A DNA stretch of 43,231 bases from Haplomitrium mnioides (lineage: Eukaryota; Marchantiophyta; Haplomitriopsida; Calobryales). Where the stretch lies: the NCBI GenBank assembly GCA_049999725.1, contig JBNGIS010034139.1, forward strand, positions 24,814 to 68,044. The letters run 5' to 3'. The translations under genes were made by a program, and so were the position numbers. The notes under the pieces were generated by a model. That model did no database searches, was not told where the DNA came from, and saw nothing but the letters and a program-made list of their open reading frames with translations. How positions within the stretch are numbered: position 1 is the first letter of the stretch; each line of letters opens with the position of its first letter. Of the stretch, positions 1 through 10,833 are shown one piece after another.

Positions 1-380
1 TCTTCAAAATGTAAGTATTTTGTTTCCAACTTTATTGTTTTCTAGAAAAATTTAAGGTTATTGTCTTGCTAAAGCATCTGCCCAAATTGAATAATTTTTT
101 TTTCTTGTTTGGATTTTGATGTTAAACTTAAAACCTTTAGCGCTGTTTGACTCAGATGTAGAGATTTGTACTTATTTTTACTTTTAGATTCCAAATTAGA
201 AATCAAAATCTTTTGTGTGAGTAGAGTTTGTTGCCAAAAATAGAACATTCACAGTCTGGTTCCTATGTTGTAGAAGTGTGAACCTTATGCACGCATAGAC
301 TTTGCTTCACAAGCAAAACATACAACGTACAAAAACTCTTCTACGAAACCTAAAACCTAAGTTCTTGTAAGTTTTTGTTG

Positions 381-540
381 TGGAATGTTTACATGGTGAG
401 TTAGGATTCCTTTACACCCATAGACTTTGAGGTGGAGTGTTCACATGTTGAGCTTGGATTCCTAATCGCGCATAGACTTTGGGATGGAGTGTTCACATGT
501 TGAGCTTGGATTCCTATGCACACATAGACTTTGAGGTGGA
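381..540. repeat. 52-bp tandem repeat, about three copies
   Basis: A unit starting TGGAGTGTTCACATGTTGAG and containing CATAGACTTTG is repeated with an exact 52-base step. The CATAGACTTTG anchors lie at 419, 471 and 523. A more degenerate relative with the same CATAGACTTTG core lies at 294. The last two full units are nearly identical. Confidence 0.85.
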
Positions 541-2090
541 AGTCCAAGCCTTCCACAAGTTTTACTTCTCATATACAACCCTCAAGCTTCTTCATACAAA
601 GACTATTGATTACAACTTTGTTTGTACACAAGTTCTAGACTCTTTTGTAGATCTTGGGACCTTTGTTTAGTTGAATCAATTCTAAAACTACGTTTGTGTA
701 AATGCTTTGTTGAATTATGAAATATCTTAAAATGTTGAACCCTTTTGAAAAGCCCACATTAACTTTTAATTGCATGGATTTTCAATTACAAGTCAAAGGT
801 TCCTTCTTTCTTGAAATTTAAAATAAGGCTCCTAAATTCATGCGGTGCTTCATTTTCTTCATTTTTGTGTTTACTATTGCAAACTCATTCCCTTGACTTC
901 TAGTCCCCTCGAGCTTTTTCTTTATGTTTTGTAATTTTTTTCCAACAAAAAAGTTTGAGAGAGCACCATGTCTACACACACCTAGAGTTTGTGCAATCAA
1001 GCATATTTCAAAATAAGTTCTTGTGACGTGTATTTCAACTATTAGGCTTTGAATTGTAATCAATGGTAAATGCAATTTTTTGGTGAAAACTTGCCATAAT
1101 TTTTATGATTTTCATCAAATTCAAGTTTTCCAATATTTTTACAAGAACTAGTGATATTGATTGATTTTGCATAATGAAATTGACTCTTGCTCTATCATTC
1201 TTGTTGAAACGGCCAAAAACAAATCCAAAAGACTCATGTACTTTTTGTTTTAAAAAAATAAGCTCGTTTTTTTATGTTTTTTGAACTCAAAAATCACAAT
1301 TTTTCCTCAAAAAAAAAGTTCTTGTTTTGAGTAGCCTTTTCTTGGTTCAAGATAGTGGATGTTGTCTTTGCTCCATTTTTTTGGGAATACCTGAGAATGA
1401 GTTAGGTGAACTAGAATATCTGACGAATGCAGCAGTTGGATTAGGGCTGCGATTGTTTTGTACTTTGTATAGACTAGTGATTGATCTGAAATTCGGTCAA
1501 TCACATATGCGTATACCTGTATAAGTTTTTTGCTTTAAGCAAAAAAATGAAAATCTGAAATGAAAAACAAGAAAGAATCAACCGAATGCGAGTCAATTGG
1601 TATATACTCTCGAAAAATAAATGAGAAATTGATATTGCTAACAGATAAAGAGACTTACCTGTATGAATATGTATTTACCCCTATTGGTAGGCCTATAGTG
1701 TGTCCTCCAATAACTTTTCTGTGTATGAGCCTAGTTCCCCCGATCGTTGTTGTGCTGCTATGCAATGTTGATTCTGGAAAAAGGACAAGATAAGAAGTGT
1801 TGCACGTATGGGCAGATAGTGCGTTTTGCTCATGGAGGTAGCAAGGGTCAAGGTTTCTGGTTAATATGAATTGTTTGTAGTCTTTGCCAGAAATATTTCA
1901 GAATCAAAAAGTGTGTTTCTTGTGAGGGTTTGGTTCGCTCAGTAAAGAAAAGAATCAATAAAAAATAAGCAAGAGGTGGGTTGAGAAGATTGAACCTTGG
2001 CATTTTGGAAATAAAGTGAAAGAACTTGAAGTGACAAGATGCAGGTTGCCCTTCTGTTGAATGTCGATATAGCTACGTGTAGCAACCTGT

Positions 2091-2187
2091 ATGAAAGTAT
2101 CTCTCACCAAAGATATATGTGACTATGTCATTGTTCGTGAAAGTATCTCTCACCAAAGATATCTATATGTGACTGTGTCATTGTTTG
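2091..2187. repeat. Imperfect direct repeat of about 46 bp, two copies
   Basis: The block GAAAGTATCTCTCACCAAAG, followed by ATATGTGACT and GTCATTGTT, occurs at 2093 and again at 2139. The second copy has a 4-base CTAT insertion. It is a simple adjacent duplication. Confidence 0.8.
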
Positions 2188-2972
2188 GAGAGGAGTCAAA
2201 ATCATTGGAGTTTGCATTGCTGCATAGACAGATGAGTTCAAATTGTGCACTATGGGAGTAGATAAAAATGGGTAGGTATCTAATGTTGAAGTCACACATA
2301 GATTTCAGATAGTATCAGGAGTTTGATGCTAGGCAGGTGTAGAAATGCCTTGTCTCCCCTTGGTCCATGATGGTGCTTGTGTTGTGGAAGACAGGTAGGC
2401 TGTCGTTGAGTGATAGTAGAGAACCACAAGTAGGAAAGAGGGTAAACCAAGAACAAAAAAGGAACAATGAGAAGGTGGTAACCTCATGTGCTTATACTTA
2501 ATTGTTAGAGAGGAACTAAAAGGGTAAGAGGAAAGAATGAAAACATTGAGTATAGGGGTGGAATAGCAAGCCTGTATTTCCTGGTGTCGAAGAAGAATGG
2601 GTATACCCATTGTTACTATCACATGTGCTGGATGGTTCCCAACAATGAGAAGGACAAAACATGAATCTCATGAAGAACCACGAACAGAAGAAGAAGAAGA
2701 GAAAATGATAGTTCATGAGCAAGTGAGAGGTTTGTATAAAAGTGTAGCAATGGAAACAAAAAAAAGAAAAAATACAACCTAGTAGATGTTGCTATCAAAG
2801 AGTAAGAAAGATGGACAGCTTCAGTTCGTCATAGGCGAGGGACAAAAGGCACACAAGAATGATGCAATGCGAGTCGACCATAGGCAAGCACAGAATGTTG
2901 TGGTGCTCTGCTAGAGTCAATGAATAGAGAAAGGAGTGAACTAATACAATGGTAGTTGTGCGGAGGTTGTCA

Positions 2973-3085
2973 AATAGAGAAAGGGAGATCACTCGCAACG
3001 CCGCAAAAGGAAGTGAGGTCGCTGAACAGAGAAGAATTTATCACCTGCAATGCTGCAAGAGGAAATGAGGTCGCTAAATAGAGAA
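2973..3085. repeat. 52-bp tandem repeat, about 2.2 copies
   Basis: A unit containing GAGGTCGCTRAA followed by AGAGAAG repeats with a 52-base step; GAGGTCGCT lies at 3015 and 3067. Its sequence is unrelated to the 52-bp repeat at 381-540, although the period is the same. Confidence 0.75.
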
Positions 3086-3499
3086 GAAGCTAGATGTGCG
3101 TCTGTCAAAGGAAAACAAGGAGATGAAGAGGGATGTCAACTGGACTATCAAGGACAAGCAAGGGTTGTGAGGCTTCACAAGCCCTAGTTTGTGTGGGAAA
3201 GAGCCTTCGAGAGGGAAAATGAAGGAATATAGAAGGAAAAAAAATGGTTAGGATATAGAGAAAGAAAAAGAAAACGATGTGTTTAGTGGGCAGTTAGAAT
3301 TGCCTTCAGAAAATTTCTGTGGAAACGTTTGTAAGTGTAGAAAGGAGAACGCAAACAGCTGGCGCGAGAGCTCCCAAGTTGTTGGTGTGGATTAAGCGCA
3401 TCGGAGAAAAAACATTTGTTGTAGAGTCTATTGTGCTGATAATGTGTTATCGCATGAGAGCCGCACACATACACATGGGAGTTTCAAGATGAATGAATG

Positions 3500-4172
3500 G
3501 ATTAGTTGAGTGTAACCTACTTATATAGGGTATATATATGTCTATATAACAATAAAATAACAATAATATAATAAAAATAATCTAGCAATCTAATAATGCT
3601 AAAATATTAAAATAAATACTAAAATATAAATAAAATAATAACTAATAAACATATGATAATAACATAAAATAAAATAAAATCAAATCAAAAAATCAAAAAC
3701 CCCTCTCGAACAGGATGAATAGAGCACTCTTCATGATTTTTCCCATTAATGTCTATTCACACTGCACAATTTTTCGCACAAATGGGGAAAATAATAAAAT
3801 ACTAAATTTACACAACACATAAAAAACATAGGAAAAACAGAACAGAGTATTCAAAACTGGAGAAAACAAAACAGAGGGGGAATGTATAGAATAAGGGCTG
3901 GATGGATCACATAGCCCCTCTTCCTATCAAACTCTCCTCATCATTCTCTCATGGGTCGAATTTTGATGTCGCCACCCCCTCGTGCCAAACTGGTCGGCCC
4001 TCCTATAGAGCCGAACAAACCTACTTTCTCATACTCCAGAGAACTCCTTAAATTGATTCAGCTTTCTTTGCTACCCTTGTGCACCTAATTGGTCAACCTT
4101 GAGCTCCAAGAGTTGTGCTACACCCTGTAAAAAACAAAATTTTGAAGAAAAGCGAAAAAAACTTAGTTGACA
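3500..4172 (-). mobile_element. Presumed 3' LTR end of element A
   Basis: The right boundary at 4172 is supported. Bases TGACA followed by TAACTC match the LTR/internal junction of element B (GACA then TAACTC at 9286/9287), and the internal sequence after it aligns with B. An AT-only tract at about 3530-3700 resembles the AT tract near the matching edge of B's LTRs. The rest shows no clear similarity to B's LTR, and the left edge is unknown. On the minus strand this is the U3 start of an LTR. Calling it an LTR is an inference from the junction. Confidence 0.45.
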
Positions 4173-4763
4173 TAACTCTTATTTTAATTGTACAATGACC
4201 TCACAAACACCCTTCCTCCTTATGACCTTGTTGGGCGCCTCTGTGACTGCTGCTTTGACCTTCCTTGGTGGCTGCCCCTGAGTTGATCTGGCCAATTCCC
4301 CACACAACGCAACACACACACACAAAACAAAGGCAAAAACAAACATACCACACCAACCGTCTTATAACCAAAATCTGCACAACTCCTATAGTACAAGGGT
4401 ACACACACACACACACCCCACAACTCACCACACATCGTTGGGCAGGCTGTCCTCTTCACACCAGTCCACTAAGCTGCAACCACGCCACCATCCTCCTCAG
4501 TCCGCGACTTTTGTACCTTTTCGACTGATGATTTCCTCTCGTCTTGATGGCTGTTTCGGCCGCTCTTGTCTCTCATTGCTTACCTCTCTTGGTGTCCAGG
4601 TTGGCTGCTGCCACATGTCATGCCACTCGACACAGAATCTACTCAAAAAACCACTCAAAAAGACACTAAAAAATGCCACACCTTCGACCAATGATTAAAT
4701 CTCCACCTCTCAAACCTGAAACCCCTTGACTCTAGAAATCGTAGGTACATGCATCCCACGATG
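4173..4763 (-). other. Element A 3' untranslated region
   Basis: The stretch lies between the integrase stop and the 3' LTR. It aligns at both ends with B's 9287-9573, including a CA-rich part (ACACACAC runs at about 4313 and 4402), but holds about 300 bp that B lacks at about 4430-4700. The bases next to the LTR read AAAATAAGAGTTA on the minus strand, a weak polypurine tract for plus-strand DNA priming. No coding signal is seen. Confidence 0.5.
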
Positions 4764-5353
4764 TCAGTGCCCCCTCCATTGGTCCTCTTGGTGGTAGTAC
4801 CGCTTTAGCCTGTTGTAATGAACACGATTGGGGATGTATTCCCCCGTTAATGTGCTCAACTTCACCGACCTATTTCCATGTAGCAATCTCACCATGTACA
4901 GTCCCATCCACCTGGTATGCAGCTTCTCAAGAAAGTGCAAGAACTTTCTATCGTAGAGCACCACCAAATCACCAGCCTTGAATTCAATCGGTCGCAGCTT
5001 CTTGTTGTGTTGCTTCTTGGTCCGCTGCTATTGATGTTCCAGCCGCTCTTGCGCCGCTACTCTGATTTTTGCCAAGGCCTGTAGTTGATGTACCCTTTCC
5101 ATGGGGCTTGGACCCTCATCCATTCTCTCCTCCATTTTCATCCGAGTTGTGGGAACTTTAAACTCTACCAGAACTAGCAAATGTTGCCCAAAAACCAGAA
5201 AGTAAAGGTAGTGGCGAGTGGTGGTCTTGTAGGCCAAAGTGTAGGCATGTATAGCAGTCAACAACTTCAAATCCCAGCCCACTTTGTTGGCAGCCACCAT
5301 TTTGTTCAAAATTTTACCCTTAATACCGTTGGCTCTCTCTGTCAACCCATTGG
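4764..5353 (-). pseudogene. Element A integrase, C-terminal part
   Basis: Minus-strand frame with the C-terminal half of a Ty3/gypsy integrase, which inserts retroelement cDNA into the host chromosome. It shows the family's KTTTRHYLYFLVFG segment, a coiled charged stretch (ERVHQ-like), then LHTRWMGLY (the position of RWMGPF in element D) and the HYNRLKRYY tail. One in-frame TAG near 5030 replaces a CAG codon seen in B. The frame stops at 4764 and about 590 bp of untranslated sequence follow to the LTR. The upstream end is cut inside the Asn-Gly codons before the catalytic Glu, where element B is inserted. The reading continues in register at 18186. Confidence 0.85.
5349..5353. repeat. Target site duplication of element B, left copy (ATTGG)
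   Basis: ATTGG precedes the TG of B's left LTR, and ATTGG follows the CA of B's right LTR at 18184-18188. Both copies belong to the same Asn-Gly codons of A's integrase. Removing 12,835 bp (B plus one copy) puts the two halves in the same reading frame. A length of 5 bp is normal for Ty3/gypsy integrases. Confidence 0.93.
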
Positions 5354-6890
5354 TGTAAGCCCTGTAGTCAGTCCCTTATCTCCTTTCCGACCAATTTACA
5401 CCCACTTAAAGGTTGACTTGTGTTTCGGGACCTTTTACGGGAGAGGCTTTGCATCAATCTAACCCCAATGCCTACTTACCCACTCTAGAGTAACTACAAC
5501 ACCACCTTACCACAACCAAGGACAACACATTCATTCACACACCTACAGCCAACACCTGCTCTTTTGCTGCAACAAATAGACCCGAATAGTATTTCATAAT
5601 ATTTTAGAAGTCCATAATCACTCCCATTCTAATGAGTCTTTGGCCTATCCTCCTTCCAATGCCAATACATGCAAGTCACACTCCTCCTTTAGGCCTTAAC
5701 CTCCAAAGGTGCCACTTTGGAAGACAAGAGTGTACAAAACAAGAGATCTGGTTCTTGTATGTGATGACCCCGTGGCAAGTTATCCGCTTGAGGTCTTAAG
5801 GAGTTCCTCTTTATCCCCTAGCCCTTTCCACTGACCCACAACTACTTCAGTAGCAATCCAGCTCATTCACACTCAATTCCCCAAATGCACACATACATAA
5901 ACTAAGGTACTTTTGAAGGCAATCCAGATTATAATTCAGGAGTCCAAATCTGGACCCAAACACCTTGTGTATAAAATGGGAACAAATCCCAGCATCCAAA
6001 ATACCACAATGCAATGTGAATAGCTCTGATTTCCCCTTTGTAGGGTGATTCCAAGGTCTAAAAAAATCGAAATGCAGGTGTACTCCCAATCTTAAGAGCT
6101 TTACAGGTAATACAAACAGAAAACAAATCTAACTAATACACACGAACATATACATATACACATGCACACAGGCTTGCCATCATGGTAGGCTTTTCCACGT
6201 CCTTGGATCCCAACTTTCCAACAAACTTCCTTTCACCTCGAATCAACACTCCAATCTTCTTCCAATTCCTCACCCACACACTCTCATCCATATAGTTTCT
6301 CAACTTCCCTCGCGAGAAGCCCTGAATTTACTTCCTCATGCTCGGAAGAGGATTTCTGTAACTTCCACCACATGAAGATAATTCTCTCAACTGCTGGCCA
6401 CACACTCCACCTCGAGCTTTGAATGGATCTTCTCCGTAGTGCGCGGGCACTAGTGCAACCACTCTTCTTTTGGCTCCACTTGAGAAATTCGACCAAAAGC
6501 GCCCCCAAGCACCCCTAGGATTGATGCTCTTGCACAGATGATTGTGAGATGACCCCAAGATCCCCCCTTAGTAACCTCTCCCGAATTCAAGACCAAAAGA
6601 ATCCCCTTCATCTTCAAGTAACAATACACTTCCAAATGCTGGTCCACCTGTAGCGATGAGTACACCAGGATCGTTTGAGACTCTAGAGCTCCACGCTCAA
6701 CAAATTTTAGCGCCTCTCTAGTCCACCTCCAGCCCCGCTAGCTCCCTTGCAAGAGTCCACTCGTCTCACGTGAATCTTCCTTAGATCTCTTTCCTCCCTT
6801 CCTCGTTGCGTCTTCCCCTTAGAGATTGCTTGCGCACCTCAATTTTGCATCTTCATCAACCCCCCAAACGTTGTTGTGCATCCATCTATA

Positions 6891-6915
6891 CCCCCCCCCC
6901 CCCCCCCCCCCCCCC
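6891..6915. repeat. C25 homopolymer in B's 3' LTR
   Basis: There are twenty-five consecutive C, inside the 750-bp block that the other B LTR lacks. Runs this long are error-prone in sequencing, so the exact count is uncertain. Confidence 0.9.
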
Positions 6916-7479
6916 AACCCTACGCTCTCGTTCTCCTGAAGCGTTTCTTGTTCAAGATTGTCTCCTTCCTCCATATGGTGTTTGGCAGTTTTTCTAGTTA
7001 GCAACCGTTTCTTGGCAGGATGACACCTGTCTATATGGTCGAAGGTTAGTCCAAAGTTAACAGCCATTTCTAAAGTCATGCTAGGTTAGGGGAAGAAAAC
7101 CTTGGTGTAGATCAAAGATAGACTGTTCATGTGCACTCTTATGGCAGTCTTGGAGGCCTAGCACACGATTCCCCTTGAATGAAGACTAGAAGAGAAATGA
7201 CAAGCTACCAAAGGTCGTTAGGTAGAGTAAATTGTCAATCCTTTGCAAGTAAGTAGTGCACCCCGATGCCGATAAGTTTGGAAAGCTGATTCAAGCATGG
7301 GAGATCTTGGCGCAGGTCAGAGATAGTAATTGATGGGCCTAGTGTGGATCCCTAATGGCCGTGTCTAAAGTGTCACGATCTGCGATTGGCCCTCCGCTGG
7401 TCCACATTAGTAAATTGATGAAGGTGAGGTAGTCGCCGATCTGGTTGCTTCGAAGTAGTAAGCTAGACTCCTCCAGTCT

Positions 7480-8560
7480 GCCACATCTACAATGTCGCAC
7501 CCTCCACCGCCGCCCGCAAGGTGGAAGTTGGACCGCCATAGTTGACCTGGTTTTTTTCCGAAGTTGACTCTTGTCCGATGTCTTCTACAAACTCCTCCGA
7601 AGTGGACCTTCCGATGTTTCCCACAGACTCCTCCTAGTCTGCCACTTCTCCGCTGTCTCCTATAGATTCCCCGAAGTTGCCACGTCTACGCAGTTCCCCA
7701 TAGACACCTCCCAAACTACCACATCTCCGATGTTGCGCCATCCGCCGCCACCCGCAAGGTGGAAGTTGGACTGCCTTTGACCTGGATTTCCGAAGTTGAA
7801 TGCCTTCCAATGGATCCCGCAAACTCCTCCCAGTCTGTCATGCCCTCGCTATCCCCACGGATTCCCCAAAGTTGCCACATCTACGCAGTTCCCCACAGAC
7901 ACCTCCTAGGCTGCACATCTCTGATGTGGCGCCATCCGCTGCTACCCGCAAGGTGGAAGTTGGATCGCCATCTTTGACCTGGTTTTCTGAAGTTGACTCA
8001 AGGATCCAAAGTTAGACTAACTCCCAAAGTATCACGTGGACCCCTTCAAAGTGTACCTTCCGCTACAACCCGCAGACTCCTCCAATCTGCCACGTCTACG
8101 ATGTCACGCCGTTTGCTGCCACCCGCAAAGTGGAAGTTGGACCGCCACTAACCTGGATTTCCGAAGTTGACAGCCTCCGGATAGATCCCGTAGACTCCTC
8201 CAAAATTATACCTTCCACTGTCTTCCCCGGACTCCTCCCAGCTTGCCACGTCTCCGTTGTCTTCCATAGATTCCCTGAAGTCGCCACGTCTACGCAGTTC
8301 CCCACAGACACCTCCCGGGTTGCCACGTCTCTGATGTCGCACTGTCCACTGCCGTTTGCAAGGTGGAAGTTGGACCGCCATCTTTGACTTGGTTTTTCGA
8401 AGTTGACTCAAGGATTCAAAGTTTGACTAACTCCCGAAGTATCCACGGACCCCTCCGAAGTGTACCTTTCACTGCAACCCGCGGACTCCTGCAATCTGCC
8501 ATGTGTACGATGTCGCGCCGTCCGTCTCCACCTAAAGGGTGGAAGTTGGACCCCACTAAC
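7480..8560. repeat. LTR-internal higher-order tandem repeat, six subunits (B 3' LTR)
   Basis: The anchor GTGGAAGTTGGA recurs at 7521, 7759, 7953, 8130, 8363 and 8539. Spacings alternate roughly between 233-238 and 176-194, giving a composite unit of about 410 bp (7953 to 8363 and 8130 to 8539). Units share CCGCAAG before the anchor, GACCTGG and CCGAAGTTGAC after it, and CGCAGTTCCCCACAGACACC blocks. Confidence 0.85.
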
Positions 8561-9286
8561 CTCCTTATTCTGAAGTTGACCTCTTTCTGATGGTTTGCAC
8601 GGACTCCTCTCAAGTCATACCTTTCGATATATCCTGCAAACTCCTCCAAGGCTGCCACTTCTCCAAAGTTTCTCTCGGACTCCGCTGCGTTCAAAGTGTC
8701 AGCTTCCGACTTCCGTCGTGCCTACGTCTTCAGTGCAACTACCTCCGTATCAATTCCTTCCAACCCCCCTTCGTGCGATTTTTCTCCTTTCTACGATAGA
8801 TCTCTCCTCCTAGAATCATTTTGGGTCTCCTCCTTCCTTACTCATGTCCTTGTTGGGTTTATGGCCTTCATGCAGCCCTTGGATCGATCCGCTCACATTC
8901 TGCCTGCTCTCTCATCTGCGAGCTGCCCAACCCTAATTTCCTCCTTGGCATCTGAAATTTCTCTCCCTCTTTCTTGCTCACTCAGCCCTACACCCATCTT
9001 GATTTGCTACGAGTCGATATGCACCACCTTGCTTGCATTCCTTTTTCATCTCACTCCTCTCGATTCCATAGGGCTCCTCCATTGAAGTGCATGATTTGTG
9101 AAATCAAATGGGAAAAATGAAAAGGAAAGGAAGAAAAGGAAGAGGAGAGAGGGAAGAGAGGGGAAGGATAGAATAATAATAATATAGCAATAAAATATAA
9201 TAAAATAATAAAAACTAAAAGAATAAACTAAACTTGAAGCTTAGTAATCACAAAATTTAGAAAAGCTCAAAAACACCTCACCGACA

Positions 9287-9573
9287 TAACTCCCTTTTTA
9301 ATTGTCCAGCGACCCCACAAACACCGTTCCTCCCTCAGACCTTTTGGGCTCCTTCATGGCTGCCACTTTGACCTTCCTTACTGGATGCCCTTCAATCGAC
9401 CTGGCCACCACACAACGCACCACTCATACAACACAAAGACATGAACAAATAGACCCCACCAAACTCCTATACCCCAAAATCTACACTCCCCTTCCGGGCA
9501 ATGGTACGCCCACACACGCCAAATCTACTCACACATATGTACAAAACTCCTATGCTCACTGTACACGACGGCA
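9287..9573 (-). other. Element B 3' untranslated region and polypurine tract
   Basis: The minus strand reads AAAAAGGGAGTTA directly before the LTR's TGTCGG, a plausible polypurine tract. The same position in D reads AGAAGGGGAGTTA. The rest up to the integrase stop at 9574 is CA-rich, aligns with A's 3' region, and has no coding signal. Confidence 0.6.
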
Positions 9574-10770
9574 TCACCCTAATTGGTCCTCTTGGTGGTA
9601 ATACCGCTTGAGCCTATTATAATGGACCTGATTGGGAATGTGTGCCCTCGTCACTGTTCTCAACTCCACTGACCCATTGTCATGAAGCACTCTCACCATG
9701 TAGAGCCCCATCCACCTGCTATGCAGCTTTCCGAAGTGCAAGAACCTGCTGTTGTAGAGTAGCACCAAATCCCCACCTTTGAAGTTGACTGGCCACAGCT
9801 TCTTGTTGTGTTGCTTCTTGGCCAGCTGCTGTTGATGTTCCAGTCACTCATGCGACCCTACTCTAATCTCCTCTAAGGCCTTCAATTGATGTACCCTTTT
9901 CATACGGCTTGGGCCCTCAGCCATTCTCTCCTCCACCGTCACTTGAGTTGTTGGGACTTTGAACTCTACTGAGACCAGTGAGTGCTATTCAAAAACCAAG
10001 AAGTAAGGGTAGTGGCCCGTGGTTGTCTTGTAGGCCAAGTTATATGCATGGGTAGTGATTAGCAGTGTCAGATCCCAGTCCACTTTATTGGCAGCCCCTG
10101 TCTTGTTCAAAATTTTGCCCATGATGCCGTTGGCCCTCTATGTTAACCCATTGGCCTTAAGGTGATAGGCTATGGTTTTCTTGTGCTTGACTAGATTCCT
10201 TCTTGTGAGCTCACCAATGACCTGATTAACAAAATGCATGCATTGGTCACTTACCAACTCCAGCGATGCTCCAAATCGGGTGAAAATCTGCTGGTAGAGG
10301 AATCGAGCCACCATCGGTACATCATCCTTTTTGGTTACCCTAGCCTCCACCCACTTGGTGGCATAATTGGTGGAAAGTAGAATGTACCTGTTTCCTCGGC
10401 TCGTAGAGGGAGTGATGGGCCCAATGAAGTCAATCCCTCACTTCTCAAATGGGGCCAGAGGAATGATTGGCACTACAGGATTGTGGCATGCAGCTGCCGG
10501 TTTCCCAAATCGATGGCAGGCATCACACCTCTTCACAAAGAAGTGGACATCCCTATGTAGGCTGGGCCACCAATATTTAGTATTCACGATTTTCCGTATG
10601 GTGGTTTCTGCAGCAACATGACCACTGGCCTCTTCCTCGTACATGGCACACATCACCATTGTGGACTGGTCTTTCTCTAGGCACCTATGTATCTGCCCAT
10701 CCATGCCTTGCTTGTGCATCATTCTCTTGATCATGAGAAAGGGACTCACCTTTCTGAGAAACACCGCCAC
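9574..10770 (-). pseudogene. Element B integrase
   Basis: It reads on the minus strand from about 10770 down to 9574. The N-terminal zinc finger at about 10660-10500 has GHVA and CDACHR, but the first His is Tyr (MYEEEASGH). The core follows: a Trp codon before GIDF is TGA at about 10440, then LVSDQCMHF carries the second catalytic Asp at about 10250. The YHLKANGL segment precedes the expected catalytic Glu, disturbed near 10138. The C-terminal part has TTTGHYPYFLVF, LHSRWMGLY and HYNRLKRYYHQ. Most of it is in one frame with several in-frame stops. It acts in the nucleus to join cDNA to host DNA; this copy cannot. Confidence 0.88.
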
Positions 10771-10833
10771 TTGTTATGACGTGCGCCTTGGGGGAATCTT
10801 TGCCATCAAGAGGAACTCAATGTTGTCCCCATA

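Larger units (their letters stand above)
1..3442. other. AT-rich flank without a recognisable gene
   Basis: No open frame here is long or resembles a known protein; the longest are about 60 to 100 codons and look like chance. The stretch is AT-rich to about 1300, becomes purine-rich on the plus strand from about 1800 to 3300, and holds three short repeat blocks listed separately. It lies outside the recognisable part of element A. It could be old retroelement sequence (an LTR or untranslated region) decayed beyond recognition, or intergenic DNA. I cannot choose between these. Confidence 0.5.
5354..9286 (-). mobile_element. Element B 3' LTR (left), 3933 bp
   Basis: It starts TGTAAGCCCTGTAG and ends CTCACCGACA, matching the other LTR at 15354-18183 over nearly its whole length. 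It is about 1.1 kb longer, owing to an extra block at about 6750-7500 and to two more LTR-internal repeat units. The AT tract at 9170-9230 and a GGAAAGGAAG-type purine tract at 9110-9165 are shared with the right copy. On the minus strand, U3 starts at 9286. A possible TATA box (CTATATGG, minus strand) lies near 6288-6296. Open frames inside (for example 8696-9085 plus) are not known genes. Confidence 0.9.

Noticed and set aside
381-540. Possible CRISPR-like spaced repeats
   Set aside because: Units are contiguous tandem copies without unique spacers, and the context is a plant nuclear genome.
2306-2317. TAGTATCAGGAG after TTTCA, resembling a copia-type primer site after an LTR end
   Set aside because: Only 8 of 12 bases match the initiator-Met site; no matching LTR pair or pol frame nearby.
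3426-3446. GTGCTGATAATG followed by TGTTATC, resembling a reversed primer site next to an LTR
   Set aside because: A weak match, and no internal coding sequence lies to the left to support an element there.
4201-4700. Overlapping open frames on both strands in A's 3' region
   Set aside because: CA-rich untranslated sequence; aligned B sequence does not keep the frames.
7339-8799. Many 60-90 codon frames on both strands inside B's LTR
   Set aside because: They are by-products of the GTGGAAGTTGGA tandem repeat, which yields the same peptide bits in several frames.
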